Source of the DNA: Dastarcus helophoroides
Taxonomy: Eukaryota; Arthropoda; Insecta; Coleoptera; Bothrideridae
NCBI GenBank assembly: GCA_028583605.1
Contig: CM053327.1
Coordinates: 14,185,629 to 14,249,628, forward strand
Reading direction: 5' to 3'
Length of the DNA: 64,000 bases
Shown: positions 1 through 9,712 of the stretch, in pieces
Layout: each line of letters opens with the position of its first letter
Position numbering within the stretch: position 1 is the stretch's first letter
Translations under genes and position numbers: made by a program
The notes under the pieces: generated by a model
The model's database searches: none
Seen by the model: only the letters and a program-made list of their open reading frames with translations
What the model was told of the DNA's origin: nothing

Positions 1-1032
1 AAAATACAATCAATTCATTAGGCTGAGGCAACAGCGAGTAAGGTCAGGTGACATACCAACTCTGTACCCCAGAAGTAAACTGTATTAAGTCACAAAACTC
101 ATTCTTATGATAAACAAAGTTAAAATCGCTTAACGTATTTTACATCTGGGGTAAATCTGGACTTCACATTTTCCAAAAAAGCCTCAATTTGCTGTTTATT
201 TAGATGTCTAAATGCTGAAGATAACAAACTAAAGATGGTGTTCTTCTGATAAGCATATAATGTCTTTAACTCATTTTTGGAAAAATTGGACTTAACATGG
301 ATTGCCTCTAAGGTACAGAACTAGTTTATCTCATAATTTTAGTTGTCGGATATCCGATAGTTTCGGTTGCGGTTACGGAGCTCCATAACATCCTTAGTTC
401 TTAGCATCCCATGACACTCTTCCAGTTAAGTAATATTGCGATAAATTTTTTTGTTTCATAATAAGTGAATCATTTGCGTTTTCTGTGAAACAGAACAGAT
501 TATAGTTAGAGTACTTTCACAAATAAAGCGCCATATTTGAAAAAATTATTTATATTGATTGTATCTGTAAATCTCACATCACACACACCAAAATACCTTT
601 GATCGGTCACGTCATTAGTAACGTTCACTTCTATAAAGACAAATATAACCAAATAAGTTTCGTTTTTCGTATTATTCAGTTACAAAACTAGCGCCTAGAA
701 GGATCCATCGTGCAAGGGAAATCGTCATAATTGTACACAGGAGAGTTTTGTTGATGATATAATAATATAACAATTTATTAATTTTTTGTTCAATTCTATT
801 TGAATTTATTTTCTATGTTTTTTTACATATTTTATCATTATTTCTCAATCTTATGTGAACCTGTCTTTTTTAAGGGGGAGTGTCCTAACTATATCTGTTG
901 GGTAAACAGAGTACAGCAGCAATTAAACGTCAAATAAATAGATAGAAGTTTTCTAACACCTCAAGTTTTAAAACGATGAGCAAACCGGATTTTTCTAAAA
1001 ATCGGTAATTTATTTATTATGGAACGGGAATA
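1..1032. other. AT-rich intergenic DNA, no gene recognised
   Basis: I see no supported gene or RNA here. A purine run near 872-881 followed by TGTCC at 882 has the look of a polypurine tract next to an LTR start, but I could not find the other LTR edge or a target duplication, so it is only a hint. Confidence 0.3.
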
Positions 1033-1036
1033 GTAC

Positions 1037-1352
1037 TGTTACGGGATTATCGATTCGAATTGATTACCACGTGTGAATTACACCACTTTATTACCAAACT
1101 TAACTTGGATCACCACAATTGAACAATTAACTCACTTATTATTAACTTCTACTAACTCACTAATTACACTGACTCTGACTGACTGACTCGAGGGAGAGCT
1201 GGCCGCTTTATATAGTTTTGGCCTCCAGGTTCTAGAAGAATCCGGCAGATAAGGCTTATCGTTTGCCGAAATTTCGGGAACACTTATCTGCCGTTTGCTT
1301 CGTTATTGCGGTCACCTTCCCCTTATCAGATTCTTCTAGAAACTTTACTTAT
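1037..1352 (-). mobile_element. Solo LTR, minus orientation (316 bp), same family as 8735-9042
   Basis: The reverse complement aligns over its whole length with 8735-9042. Shared blocks include TTCTAGAA, CGGCAGATAAG, GAAATTTC, GCAAACGATAAG, a TATA box (plus 1206-1215), a late AATAAAG poly(A) signal (plus 1086-1092) and an end in AACA. The 4-bp sequence GTAC sits on both sides (1033-1036 and 1353-1356), which fits a target-site duplication. No coding region of the parent element remains, so this is a solo LTR left by recombination. It holds a strong internal inverted repeat (GGCAGATAAG against CTTATCTGCC, inside a TTCTAGAAGAATC pair). Its first bases (ATAAG in sense) are not the usual TG. Confidence 0.7.
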
Positions 1353-1356
1353 GTAC

Positions 1357-2098
1357 TAAATTCTACAATTCTATTCCAAATTCTATTCCATCTATTTACA
1401 TTGCGTTACAGTACAATTCTTCTCCAAAGATTTGGTATTTCGGGATTTAAAAAAAATGGACAGTTATGGGGACTGCCGACAGAAATGAAAACTTAAAACT
1501 ATGATATAACAGTTTTTTTTCTAATTTATAATTTGTAGTATCAAAAATAAAAATTTCATAATTTGTAAATTAAAATTATTATTTCTAGTTTTTACATCTT
1601 TTATATTTGCAAATTTTAAAATATTAAAAAAAATGTTTTCAATGACTTTTCTGATAAGCAGGGGGGGGATGAGCGAGCTTCGGATAAGCGAGCTTCGGAT
1701 AATCGAGGTGTCGGATTACCGAAGTTATGCAGTAATTCGGAAAAAAACTGCAATTTCGTTAAAATCTTCCATATTTTCGATTAGATTATCTGGCAAGTAG
1801 TTCAAAGTGGCGTTTTTTGGAAATGCGAAACCATTCGTTTGTCCCCTACCTTCAATCGCTTGACGCACCTAAAGAAGTTTTTACTTCAAAAATCATGATA
1901 ACAATTTAGATCTTGGATGTGCAACTTATTGTTAGTCCAAACTGTAATGCTAGAGTGCAAGAAACTCAAGAACGCCCTACAACTTCCTTTTTTTATTAAA
2001 AACAAAAATCTACTACTCTACTACATTCTTCATTAAAATTAGGACCATTCTACTTCATTTTTTAGATTAAGGTCGCTATTATTCTGAATTTCGAGATT
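1357..2098. other. Intergenic; possible remnant of a pogo-like terminal repeat near 1660-1730
   Basis: Mostly AT-rich. Around 1668-1726 the word GAGCTTCGGATAA is repeated in tandem and followed by a partly inverted form (TCGGATTACCGAAG). Repeated cggataa/ttatccg words of this kind are typical of terminal repeats of pogo/Tigger-type transposons. No transposase or partner repeat was found. Confidence 0.25.
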
Positions 2099-2102
2099 AA
2101 AG

Positions 2103-2738
2103 TGATACCGGAACCGCGTAAATTTGGTAAAAAAAAATCGTAATAGTTTTTATAGTCTGAAAGTCTATAGCACTGCGGAGCCGCGTAAATTTGGTAAAAA
2201 AAAATCGTAATAGTTTTTATAGTCTGAAAGTCTATAGCACTACTGTTCACCGTCGGTTCAAAAAAAAAAATCACTAGGCAAAACTGTCGGGAAAGGCTAG
2301 GCCTTTTGTGTCTGACGCGGGACTGCCTCTGGTTTGTCCACCGAGGCCTTTTATTGGGAAGCGATTGTCATTAAGATTCAATTTACCACCCCAACGAATT
2401 CTAGAAGGAATGCAACTATCGGCTTTTGTCTATCTCAATTGCAGTTCCATTAAAATGAAACGCAATTAGGACAGTTGATGGTAAACGTCTACCAAACATC
2501 CGGGCTGTAATGGACCCAGGGACAAAAGCTTTGTTCAATTATCCCAGGCTCGACATTACTCACCCTTTGTCCATCCTAATTGCATTTTTCATGATAAGGA
2601 AAAGCACTTAAGACGACAAACATCCTGTTATTCATTGGGGTGTAATTATCTTATCACTTTAGTGAATACTTCAATTTCTGCCTAGCGATTTTTTTTTCTA
2701 CCGTTAAGCGTCGTCAAAAAGATGAATATACGGTATAA
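2103..2738 (-). repeat. 3' LTR of the gypsy element
   Basis: It is identical to 7265-7903 apart from three A-run lengths (9 vs 10, 9 vs 8, 11 vs 14). An AATAAA signal on the minus strand lies at 2350-2355 and could serve as the poly(A) signal. Confidence 0.95.
2114..2242. repeat. Tandem duplication (67-bp period) inside the LTR
   Basis: A unit starting CCGCGTAAATTTGG occurs at 2114 and again at 2181, with almost no divergence. The same duplication is present in the other LTR (7276 and 7343), so it was in the parent element before this insertion. Confidence 0.9.
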
Positions 2739-2752
2739 TTCCCCCCCGCTCT
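2739..2752 (-). other. Polypurine tract
   Basis: On the minus strand this reads AGAGCGGGGGGGAA and directly abuts the 3' LTR, the expected site for the plus-strand primer of reverse transcription. Confidence 0.85.
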
Positions 2753-3111
2753 GGTGACGACACTTAACGGTGGAGCGAGCTTCGATGAGTGTTCCGTGCT
2801 ATATTGATCCCCCAGATATTTTTTTATTCAAACAAACAACTAATCTATAACAATGTTTCCTTATAACTAACATAAGAAACAAAAAAAAAATAATAAACAG
2901 GTGAGATAAAACGGAAACATCCCTGATGGACCTTGCGGTATGGAATACTTTAGACTGACATATAAGATGCATACATTAATAACCAAAGAAGAGATACATA
3001 CAGATTGCACAAAAATTAATTTACAAACGTGTCTCTGTCACTATAAATTCACCTTTGAGCAACCACTTCACTAAACTGTGAGTCTTTGATCCGCGAAAAA
3101 AAATTGTTTTT
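2753..3111 (-). other. Non-coding stretch between pol stop and polypurine tract
   Basis: About 360 bp of A-rich sequence (in sense) follow the pol stop. I see no ORF, so there is no sign of an envelope-like gene. Confidence 0.6.
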
Positions 3112-6100
3112 CTATTCGGTGGCGGGTCGTATTGGGAGAGCAGGTCGAAGACGGTCCACATGGATCTTTTGCAGTAAACCGTCTCTAAAGATCCAGTAGC
3201 ATGTCTCACCTGCTGCGCGAATGATGGCATAGGGTCCCTGCCATCGGGCTTCAAAAGGTCGACGGACTTCGTTTCGCATCAAGATGGAATCCCCCGGAAG
3301 GTATTGGTGGAGATGTCGTCTTCGTTGGGGCCATCTTTTTCGAATGTAAAGCGCTTAATTTCTTCGAGCAACTTCTCGCTGATCGGTTATGTCTCGTGGA
3401 GGTGGTGTGGCTGTAGTATCCCATTCTCCAGGTCCAAGGAGCAGGTGGCCCATAAGGATTTCACTGGGCGATTTGCCAGTGGCGGCGTTCCTTCTCCTTC
3501 GGAGACTGAAGAGCGTAGCCGGCAGGTAGGCATCCCAAGAGCTGGAATCTTGTCCTGATAGACGAATTTGGATGCCCTTCTTAATTTCTCGATTGCGCAA
3601 TTCCGCTGGATTTGCCCTCGGGTGGTATGTGGCAGTCGTCCAATGTGCTGCTTTCCATTGTTCGCAACTTCTTGTCCAGCGGCGGCTCAAGAACTGGGGT
3701 CCATTATCAGTTATGATCTCTCGTGGATAGCCGTATCTGTGGAAAACTTGCTCCTCCAGGAGCAGAGTGATACGGCTAGTCCGCGTTTCAGGAATAGCAA
3801 ACGCTTCGACCCATCGGGAGAAAAGAGGTCAGTGACCGTGAGCACAAAGCGATTGCCGTCATCTGTCACTGGATATGGCCCCATCAAGTCGCATGCTATG
3901 GTCTGCCATGGTTCAGTTGGCTGACGCGGTCGCAGATCGGCGGCGGCATGTGGTGGCTTTCTTTTGAATTGAGCGCACAACAAGCAGCCTCTGACGTATT
4001 GGGCGACATCTTGGGAGACGGAAGGCCAGAAGAAATGTCGGGAGATTGCATCTGCTGTTTCTTCCCGTCCTGGATGTCCCGCTAATTGGGAGTCGTGATA
4101 TTCGAAGATGACCCTCTCTACCATGGATTGCGGAACTATAAGACGCATCATCTCGCGTCGATAGAGGTGGCCATCTTGCTCTATATTGAGCTGGTGTGAG
4201 CGTTGTTCCCAGTCTTCTGGGTCTGGGCCGAGAGGCATTTGTAGTTGGGCCAACATTGCTTGGATAGCTTCGTCTTGCTCCTGGGCTCGTTTGATTTCTT
4301 CAGTTAATGTCACGATCTCCAGTTGACAGCATAAAGGTTCTGGTACGGGTTCTTGTCGAGCTTGAATTGGTGGAAGAATTTCTTCCAGATCGGTGAAGTC
4401 AACCGGAGATGTTGTCGGTTGAGGATGTCGTGATAATTCATCTGGAAGTTCGTTAAGTTTTCCGGGACAATGCTCTACCGTGAAAGAATACTGTTGCAAG
4501 AGCAGTGCCCAGCGGGTAATTTTGGCCCTGACGTCTTTCATTTTATTTAACCACTGAAGAGCGCGATTGTCCGTTCTGAGAGTAAAGGGACGACTCTCCA
4601 GAAACTGACGGTATCTTTCTACGGCCCAGACGATAGCCAGGCACTCCTGTTCATTCACATGATATCGCTGCTCAGCAGGGGTGAACTTAGCGCTGGCATA
4701 TGATATGATCCTCTTCCCTCCATCCTGAATTGGCTGATAAAGAACAGCTGACATTCCGACTCCACTTGCGTCTGTCTGGAGAATAAAAGGCAGGTTTGGG
4801 TCTGGCCGATGCAATTTCCTGGGTTCCTTCATGGCGTCTTTAATGGCTCTGAAGGCGACGTCAAATTCTTCAGTCCAACGATAAGGTTTCTTGGTACTTA
4901 GGATGTTGGTGAGAGGTGCGGCTAGCTGTGCGAAATTAGGTATATATTCGCGCAGCCAACCACAGAGGCCTAGAAATCGTCGAAGCTGGGTTCGCGTCTT
5001 CGGAGATTCCATAGCTTGGATAGACTCCAAGTGACATTCTAAGGGCTCGTTGCTAGATGCTCCCACATGGTGACCTAGGTACTGAATTTGGGAACTTCCA
5101 AGTTGACACTTTTCTGGTGCACAGGTTAGTCCATGGGATCGAAGTCTCTCAAAAACAACCTGGAGATGCGTAAGGTGCTCTTCGTAGGTAGAGGAATAAA
5201 TGATTATGTCATCCAAGTAGACCAATGCAATGTCATTCAAGAGGCCAGGCAATACTTCTTGAGACATGAAGCGTTGGAAAGTTCCAGGTGCGTTCTTGAG
5301 CCCAAATGGAAGCACCCTAAATTGGTAAGTAGCGCCATTTGGTGTCGTAAATGCTGTATATCTCTTGGAGTTTTGGCTTAGAGGAATTTGCCAATAGCCG
5401 GCCTTTAGGTCCAGTGTCGAGAAGATGGTGGCGTTTCCCAAATCTTTTAAAGTTTGAGGAATGAGAGGAAGAGACGTTGACTCATCCGCAGTCTGGGAGT
5501 TAAGTTGCCGATAATCAACGCAAAATCTCCAAGTGCCATCTTTTTTTGGTACCATGACCACAGGAGAGATGTATTCAGATGTGCTTGGCTCGATGATCTT
5601 GCTGGCCATCATCTCCTCAATCTGTGCGTACATGGCTTTGCGCTTGGCTTCTGAATAGGCATATGGTCGTAGTTGGAATGGTGTTGGATTTTTAAGCCGG
5701 ATTTCGTGTGTCATAGATCGAGTAGTGGTATAGCCTGTTTGACCAGCAAAAATGTCTTTAAATTCATCAAGGAGTTTGCGTAGATTTGGTTGCAGTTGTG
5801 TTGGGAAAGCATTCTCAATGGTGGGTGTCGTGATGCCCTCGTTTTTGTGATAGATTGGCCCCAAAAGATATTCTGTGTACCTGCGTTCATTGCCGAAGTG
5901 GATGCATCTTCTTCTTGCGTCTAGATAGGCATTTTCCTCTTCCATCCAGGGGTAACCTAAGATCACTTCCTCGTTAAGACCCTCGACCACCAGAAATTTA
6001 ATGGTCTTTGCATGGGTCCCAACTTGGACCTCCAGGTTCTGGACTCCAGTGACGGCGGATGTGGCCTTGGCGGCTAGTTGCAAGGAAGTTCGATATGGGT

Positions 6101-6206
6101 GACACTCTTGGCTGATTAGACCAGCTCGGACAAAATTACCATTAGCACCAGTATCAACGAGTGCTGAATAGCTCTTTCTTCCGATGCTAATCTGAATGCG
6201 TGGCAA
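3112..6206 (-). pseudogene. pol: Ty3/gypsy pol: protease, RT, RNase H, integrase; frameshift and stop in integrase
   Basis: Domains in order: aspartic protease with DTGAN near residue 18; reverse transcriptase with the FCVDYRQLN block and catalytic YLDD; RNase H with TDASG, NEQE and TDN carrying its acidic residues; integrase zinc finger (H, H, CLLC); and the first core Asp in ACDLMGPY. The long frame is open from 6206 to 3711 but leaves the integrase frame just after VTDLF (about 3826) because roughly two extra bases are present. The core continues in another frame (TDNGPQF, then NPAE for the second and third acidic residues) to a TAA at 3355-3357. The same frame resumes beyond it with a PGD motif and a C-terminal GPY module, ending at a TAG at 3112-3114. 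The TAA probably arose from a Gln codon. The start at 6206 is arbitrary: the frame is open upstream past the gag stop, as expected for frameshift expression. Confidence 0.95.
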
Positions 6207-6241
6207 GCTACACGATGGCTTTCCGGTCTGAAGTGACCGAA

Positions 6242-7225
6242 TTAATGCTGGATACGGCTGTTGGTTGGAAGCTCGGTGCCGCCGTGAGCACCGAGCTTCC
6301 TGTCGTTTCCCTGATTTGATTCTGCACGAAGTTCCCTGCGCCAGTTGACTTGGTTATTTGGACAGTCCGCATTCCAGTGAAATCCTGGACAAAACCAACA
6401 TCTCGGAAGTGTTTGTTGGTTTTTCATTATTCTTTTACTCTCGGATTTCTTCTCGGTTGGTTGTGAATCCTTCTTTATGGAAGTTTCAGCTTTAAAGTCT
6501 GCCTCAAATTCTGAAGCAGTTTCGATTAGTTCGATCATTGTCTCGAATTTATGTGCCCTTATGAATCGCTTTAAGCGAGGATGTACTTGTTGAAAGAGTA
6601 TCTTCGCTAATGCTCCTTCGGAAATTTCCGGAGCCACTCTTGCTGCTAATCGCTGTTTGTGTATAAGAAATTCCTCGACTGGCTGTTGTAATTCGTGAGC
6701 CTTGCCGTAGAGCTCTGCAAGTATTTCTTGCAGCACTTGGTCTGACGCGTACTCTCGTTTTAATTTTGCACAGAAAAATTGATAATTTAAAAATAGGTGG
6801 TTATTCTTCTCAGCCCACACTGCTGCTTTACCTTTCAACAGTCCTATGCATATGGATAGACGGTCTTCCTCGGAGGTTTCCTTGGTGTTCTCTTCTAATG
6901 TATTTAGGAACTTTATCGGATCCTCGTAGATTAGCCCCTCAAAAGATGGTAGTTTTACTGAAGCAGGCGTCTTCATTGCATTTATGGTCTGTTGGACTAT
7001 GTGAACCGCCCTTTCGTCAGAGAGCCGCGTGGACTGCTGCAGCATTCCCGCAAGCTCCGTTAAAAATGACTTAGTCCATTGTGAGTCCATATTTCTTTGG
7101 GATGGATCACTGTCACTTGTTGAAGAAGTTGTGGGGTTAGTTGGGCGCCTTTCTGGTTGGGTATCTTCTGTTTTTCCACTTCTTGTAGCTGGCATCTCAG
7201 GGTTTCTGCTCGGGTTCACTTGCAT
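6242..7225 (-). CDS. gag: Gag polyprotein of the gypsy element (327 aa, intact)
   Basis: It has a Ser/Thr/Pro-rich N-terminus and a helical capsid-like middle, about residues 85-245, of the retrotransposon-gag type (FEGLIYEDPIKFL, then a YASDQVLQEILAELY-like stretch). A basic linker is followed by one zinc knuckle, C-x2-C-x3-H-x4-C (CWFC...H...C), near residue 285. Gag forms the particle and binds element RNA. The ATG at 7225 lies 16 bases downstream of the primer-binding site. The stop at 6242 lies inside the overlapping pol frame. No disabling change is visible, so this copy could still supply Gag. Confidence 0.9.
   Translation of the reverse strand: MQVNPSRNPEMPATRSGKTEDTQPERRPTNPTTSSTSDSDPSQRNMDSQWTKSFLTELAGMLQQSTRLSDERAVHIVQQTINAMKTPASVKLPSFEGLIYEDPIKFLNTLEENTKETSEEDRLSICIGLLKGKAAVWAEKNNHLFLNYQFFCAKLKREYASDQVLQEILAELYGKAHELQQPVEEFLIHKQRLAARVAPEISEGALAKILFQQVHPRLKRFIRAHKFETMIELIETASEFEADFKAETSIKKDSQPTEKKSESKRIMKNQQTLPRCWFCPGFHWNADCPNNQVNWRRELRAESNQGNDRKLGAHGGTELPTNSRIQH
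6267..6311 (-). promoter_or_regulatory. Programmed -1 ribosomal frameshift signal at the gag-pol junction
   Basis: On the minus strand the heptamer GGGAAAC (6305-6311) sits in gag phase as G GGA AAC, an exact X XXY YYZ slippery site. After a 4-nt spacer comes a perfect 13-bp stem with an 8-nt loop: GGAAGCTCGGTGC at 6288-6300 pairs with 6267-6279. A -1 slip enters the frame that runs without a stop into pol, passing the gag stop at 6242. Site, phase, spacer and hairpin are seen directly; function is inferred from the known architecture of such signals. Confidence 0.85.
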
Positions 7226-7241
7226 TCACTATACAACTTAT

Positions 7242-7261
7242 GCCCCACGTTGGGACCGCCA
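7242..7261 (-). other. Primer-binding site resembling the 3' end of tRNA-Lys(CUU)
   Basis: Three bases inside the 5' LTR, the minus strand reads TGGCGGTCCCAACGTGGGGC, the complement of a tRNA 3' end finishing in CCA. From memory, the end of insect tRNA-Lys(CUU) is close to this, with about two extra bases here. The exact primer tRNA needs an alignment to settle. Confidence 0.65.
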
Positions 7262-7264
7262 AAC

Positions 7265-7903
7265 TGATACCGGAACCGCGTAAATTTGGTAAAAAAAAAA
7301 TCGTAATAGTTTTTATAGTCTGAAAGTCTATAGCACTGCGGAGCCGCGTAAATTTGGTAAAAAAAATCGTAATAGTTTTTATAGTCTGAAAGTCTATAGC
7401 ACTACTGTTCACCGTCGGTTCAAAAAAAAAAAAAATCACTAGGCAAAACTGTCGGGAAAGGCTAGGCCTTTTGTGTCTGACGCGGGACTGCCTCTGGTTT
7501 GTCCACCGAGGCCTTTTATTGGGAAGCGATTGTCATTAAGATTCAATTTACCACCCCAACGAATTCTAGAAGGAATGCAACTATCGGCTTTTGTCTATCT
7601 CAATTGCAGTTCCATTAAAATGAAACGCAATTAGGACAGTTGATGGTAAACGTCTACCAAACATCCGGGCTGTAATGGACCCAGGGACAAAAGCTTTGTT
7701 CAATTATCCCAGGCTCGACATTACTCACCCTTTGTCCATCCTAATTGCATTTTTCATGATAAGGAAAAGCACTTAAGACGACAAACATCCTGTTATTCAT
7801 TGGGGTGTAATTATCTTATCACTTTAGTGAATACTTCAATTTCTGCCTAGCGATTTTTTTTTCTACCGTTAAGCGTCGTCAAAAAGATGAATATACGGTA
7901 TAA
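7265..7903 (-). repeat. 5' LTR of the gypsy element
   Basis: It is the partner of 2103-2738 and carries the same 67-bp tandem duplication (7276 and 7343). Its outer edge is followed by the target duplication AAAG at 7904-7907. Confidence 0.95.
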
Positions 7904-7907
7904 AAAG

Positions 7908-8734
7908 TAGAAATTTTTAGGAAAAAAGTCAAAAATTTTGATTTCAAATTAAAAAGTTTACAAAATTATTTAAAATTTTTAGGTTCCATTCTTTGAACTT
8001 GCCGTTAATTAAAAAAAATGGGAAATTTATATTAAAAACATTTCTTTTTTGTTTGGTGGAACGAACTGGTCCATGGTTATTTTCAAAAATTGAAATACAG
8101 AACTTGTCCCTTAAAACCAAGAAAGCATAGAAAACACAACAAACGTTGCTCTAACGCGCTTCGACAGCCAAGCTATCATCTTCAGAGAGACACTCTTTTT
8201 TAATCCTTCTTGGTTTCAGGGGACAAGTTCTGTATTTCAATTTTTAAAAACATTTCGACAAAAACTGTAGTCATAACAAAATCGAATTTTAGCACAAAAT
8301 TTGGACAAAAGTTCAAAACTATTTTGAATTAGAAATTTTGAAAAAAAGAAACGAAATATTTAGAAACCAAGTCAGAATTTATTAAAAAATCATAGATTTC
8401 GAGTTCTCAGTGTTTAAAATTAAAACTTCCAAAAAAGAATAAACATTTCGAAAAAAGAAAAGCTCGGTGCTCACCTAATTATAAATTCTTATGGTGTTTT
8501 TTTATTTTTAAATTTTTCACTTCACGATTAAACGCCAAAGCTTTAGACAATTTATTTTCTTTTTTTGCTAGAAACTAGGATTTTTTTTGAAAGTTTCGGT
8601 CTCCAAATTTCGATTTTTTTTTAAATTTTGAATTTAAATTTAAGCGAAAGAATTGAAGTTTACAAGTTTAAACTTAAAATTTTATAAAGTCAAACTTTTA
8701 AATAATTTTTATTTTTGTAACAAAATTTAGTTAT
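7908..8734. other. Degenerate AT tract with an embedded Penelope-type terminal fragment
   Basis: Apart from the fragment at 8055-8250, this is low-complexity DNA made of AAATTTT, GAAA and TTTC words. No ORF or RNA is supported. Confidence 0.5.
8055..8250. mobile_element. Palindromic terminal fragment of a Penelope-like element, hammerhead-like core
   Basis: The block AAATTGAAATACAGAACTTGTCC (8093-8110 region) recurs inverted at about 8203-8245, giving a hairpin of roughly 40-bp arms. The same sequence without the second arm is present at 61850-61965, next to a GIY-YIG fragment, and in part at 47895-47990. The minus strand at 8159-8185 has CTGAAGA, a 6-bp stem and GAAG, resembling a degenerate hammerhead core. 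Confidence 0.5.
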
Positions 8735-9042
8735 AAAATGTAATGAGCAATTTTTCTAGAAAAATTTGATAATGGGAAGCGGCCGAATAAGGAATGAAAC
8801 GGCAGATAAGCGCTACAGAAATTTCCGCAAACGATAAGTCGGTACGTTCCTTATAGAAACCGGAACGGGATCTATAAATAAGCGGTCGGCTTTCCCTCAG
8901 TTACTTAATGAATAGGATAGTTAATTAAACAGTGTTGGTGAGTTAATTAGTCAGTTGGTCAATTGTAGTGTTCCGAAATCAGTTTGGAAATAAAGTGGTT
9001 ACAATTCACGCAGTTTTAATTTCGAACCGATAACTCGCAACA
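8735..9042 (+). mobile_element. Solo LTR, plus orientation (308 bp)
   Basis: It is homologous to the reverse complement of 1037-1352. It has a TATA box (TATAAATA at 8873-8880), an AATAAA signal at 8989-8994 and the conserved end CAACA. TTAT lies immediately on each side (8731-8734 and 9043-9046), a 4-bp target duplication at the positions predicted from the other copy. No internal region remains. Confidence 0.7.
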
Positions 9043-9046
9043 TTAT

Positions 9047-9640
9047 TAAATTTAGTTTATTTTTTAAGAGGTTCACTGATTTGTAACTTTTTGAGATTGA
9101 AATGTGAACCTGTCTCTCGAGATTTCGAATTAAAAGTTAAAATATTTAATAAATATATCCGCTACTTTGGGAACGCATTATATAAAGCAGGTATCGAATG
9201 TTATCGGTCGTTAGGTATCAAAAGTACAAAGTTGACATTTAGCCTTGATATAAAAATTATGCAGTAAAATCAGGAATAAAAGAGCTCCAATCGCTATTGC
9301 TTTTTTTGGTAGGACTTTACAATAAAATATCTTTCTTCTATTGTAACCTCAAATCAATAAAATATTTTTTTAAGGCTATGTTTGTTCACCTGTTTTTAAA
9401 ATACCTATCAAGTAAGAAACATACGTGAACATGACAAAAAATGACAGCAGCACACTAGATTAAAAACCATTTGGTGCAAACGGTACCTATAGAAGGTGCA
9501 TATTTGAAATGGTAGTTATTTATTTATTAGACCGATCGTGCTGACATAATTAGATCTTACTTAATTCAGTGAATTAGTCATGCGGAAAGCGAAGAAGATT
9601 TGTTTAAAAAATCGCCTCCCCGTGAAAATGTTTTTACCAT
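9047..9640. other. Intergenic, no feature recognised
   Basis: AT-rich DNA between the solo LTR and the tRNA gene. I see no ORF or repeat worth calling. Confidence 0.4.
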
Positions 9641-9712
9641 TGCCGTGACCAGGATTCGAACCTGGGTTACTACGGCCACAACGTAGGGTCCTAACCACTA
9701 GACGATCACGGC
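9641..9712 (-). tRNA. tRNA-His (anticodon GTG)
   Basis: The minus strand folds as a full cloverleaf of 72 nt: acceptor GCCGTGA/TCACGGC, D arm GTCTAGTGGTTAGGAC, anticodon stem CTACG/CGTAG with loop TTGTGGC (anticodon GTG), T arm CCAGG/CCTGG with loop TTCGAAT, and discriminator A. There is no intron and no encoded CCA. The A and B box words (TAGTGGTTAGGAC, GGTTCGAATCC) are intact, so it should be transcribed by RNA polymerase III. Confidence 0.97.

Larger units (their letters stand above)
2103..7903 (-). mobile_element. Complete Ty3/gypsy LTR retrotransposon (5.8 kb), pol disrupted
   Basis: Two near-identical LTRs (2103-2738 and 7265-7903) bound an internal region that carries, on the minus strand, primer-binding site, gag, protease-RT-RNase H-integrase and polypurine tract in gypsy order. 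AAAG lies on both sides (2099-2102 and 7904-7907), a 4-bp target duplication. LTR ends in sense are TTATACCG...CGGTATCA, so the 5' end departs from the usual TG. The only LTR differences I found are lengths of A runs, which points to recent insertion. No envelope-like ORF lies between pol and the 3' LTR. The integrase part of pol has a frameshift and a stop codon, so this copy is not autonomous as read. Confidence 0.96.

Noticed and set aside
882..1036. LTR beginning TGTCC after a G-rich purine run
   Set aside because: No matching second LTR, no target duplication and no primer-binding site found.
1263..1496. 77-codon ORF
   Set aside because: Overlaps a solo LTR and its flank; no domain.
2753..3111. 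Envelope-like gene downstream of pol
   Set aside because: Only about 360 bp of non-coding sequence before the polypurine tract; the element is a plain gag-pol gypsy type.
3304..3924. Plus-strand ORFs over the integrase region
   Set aside because: Shadows of the minus-strand pol gene.
6766..7283. Plus-strand ORFs over gag
   Set aside because: Shadows of the minus-strand gag gene and primer-binding region.
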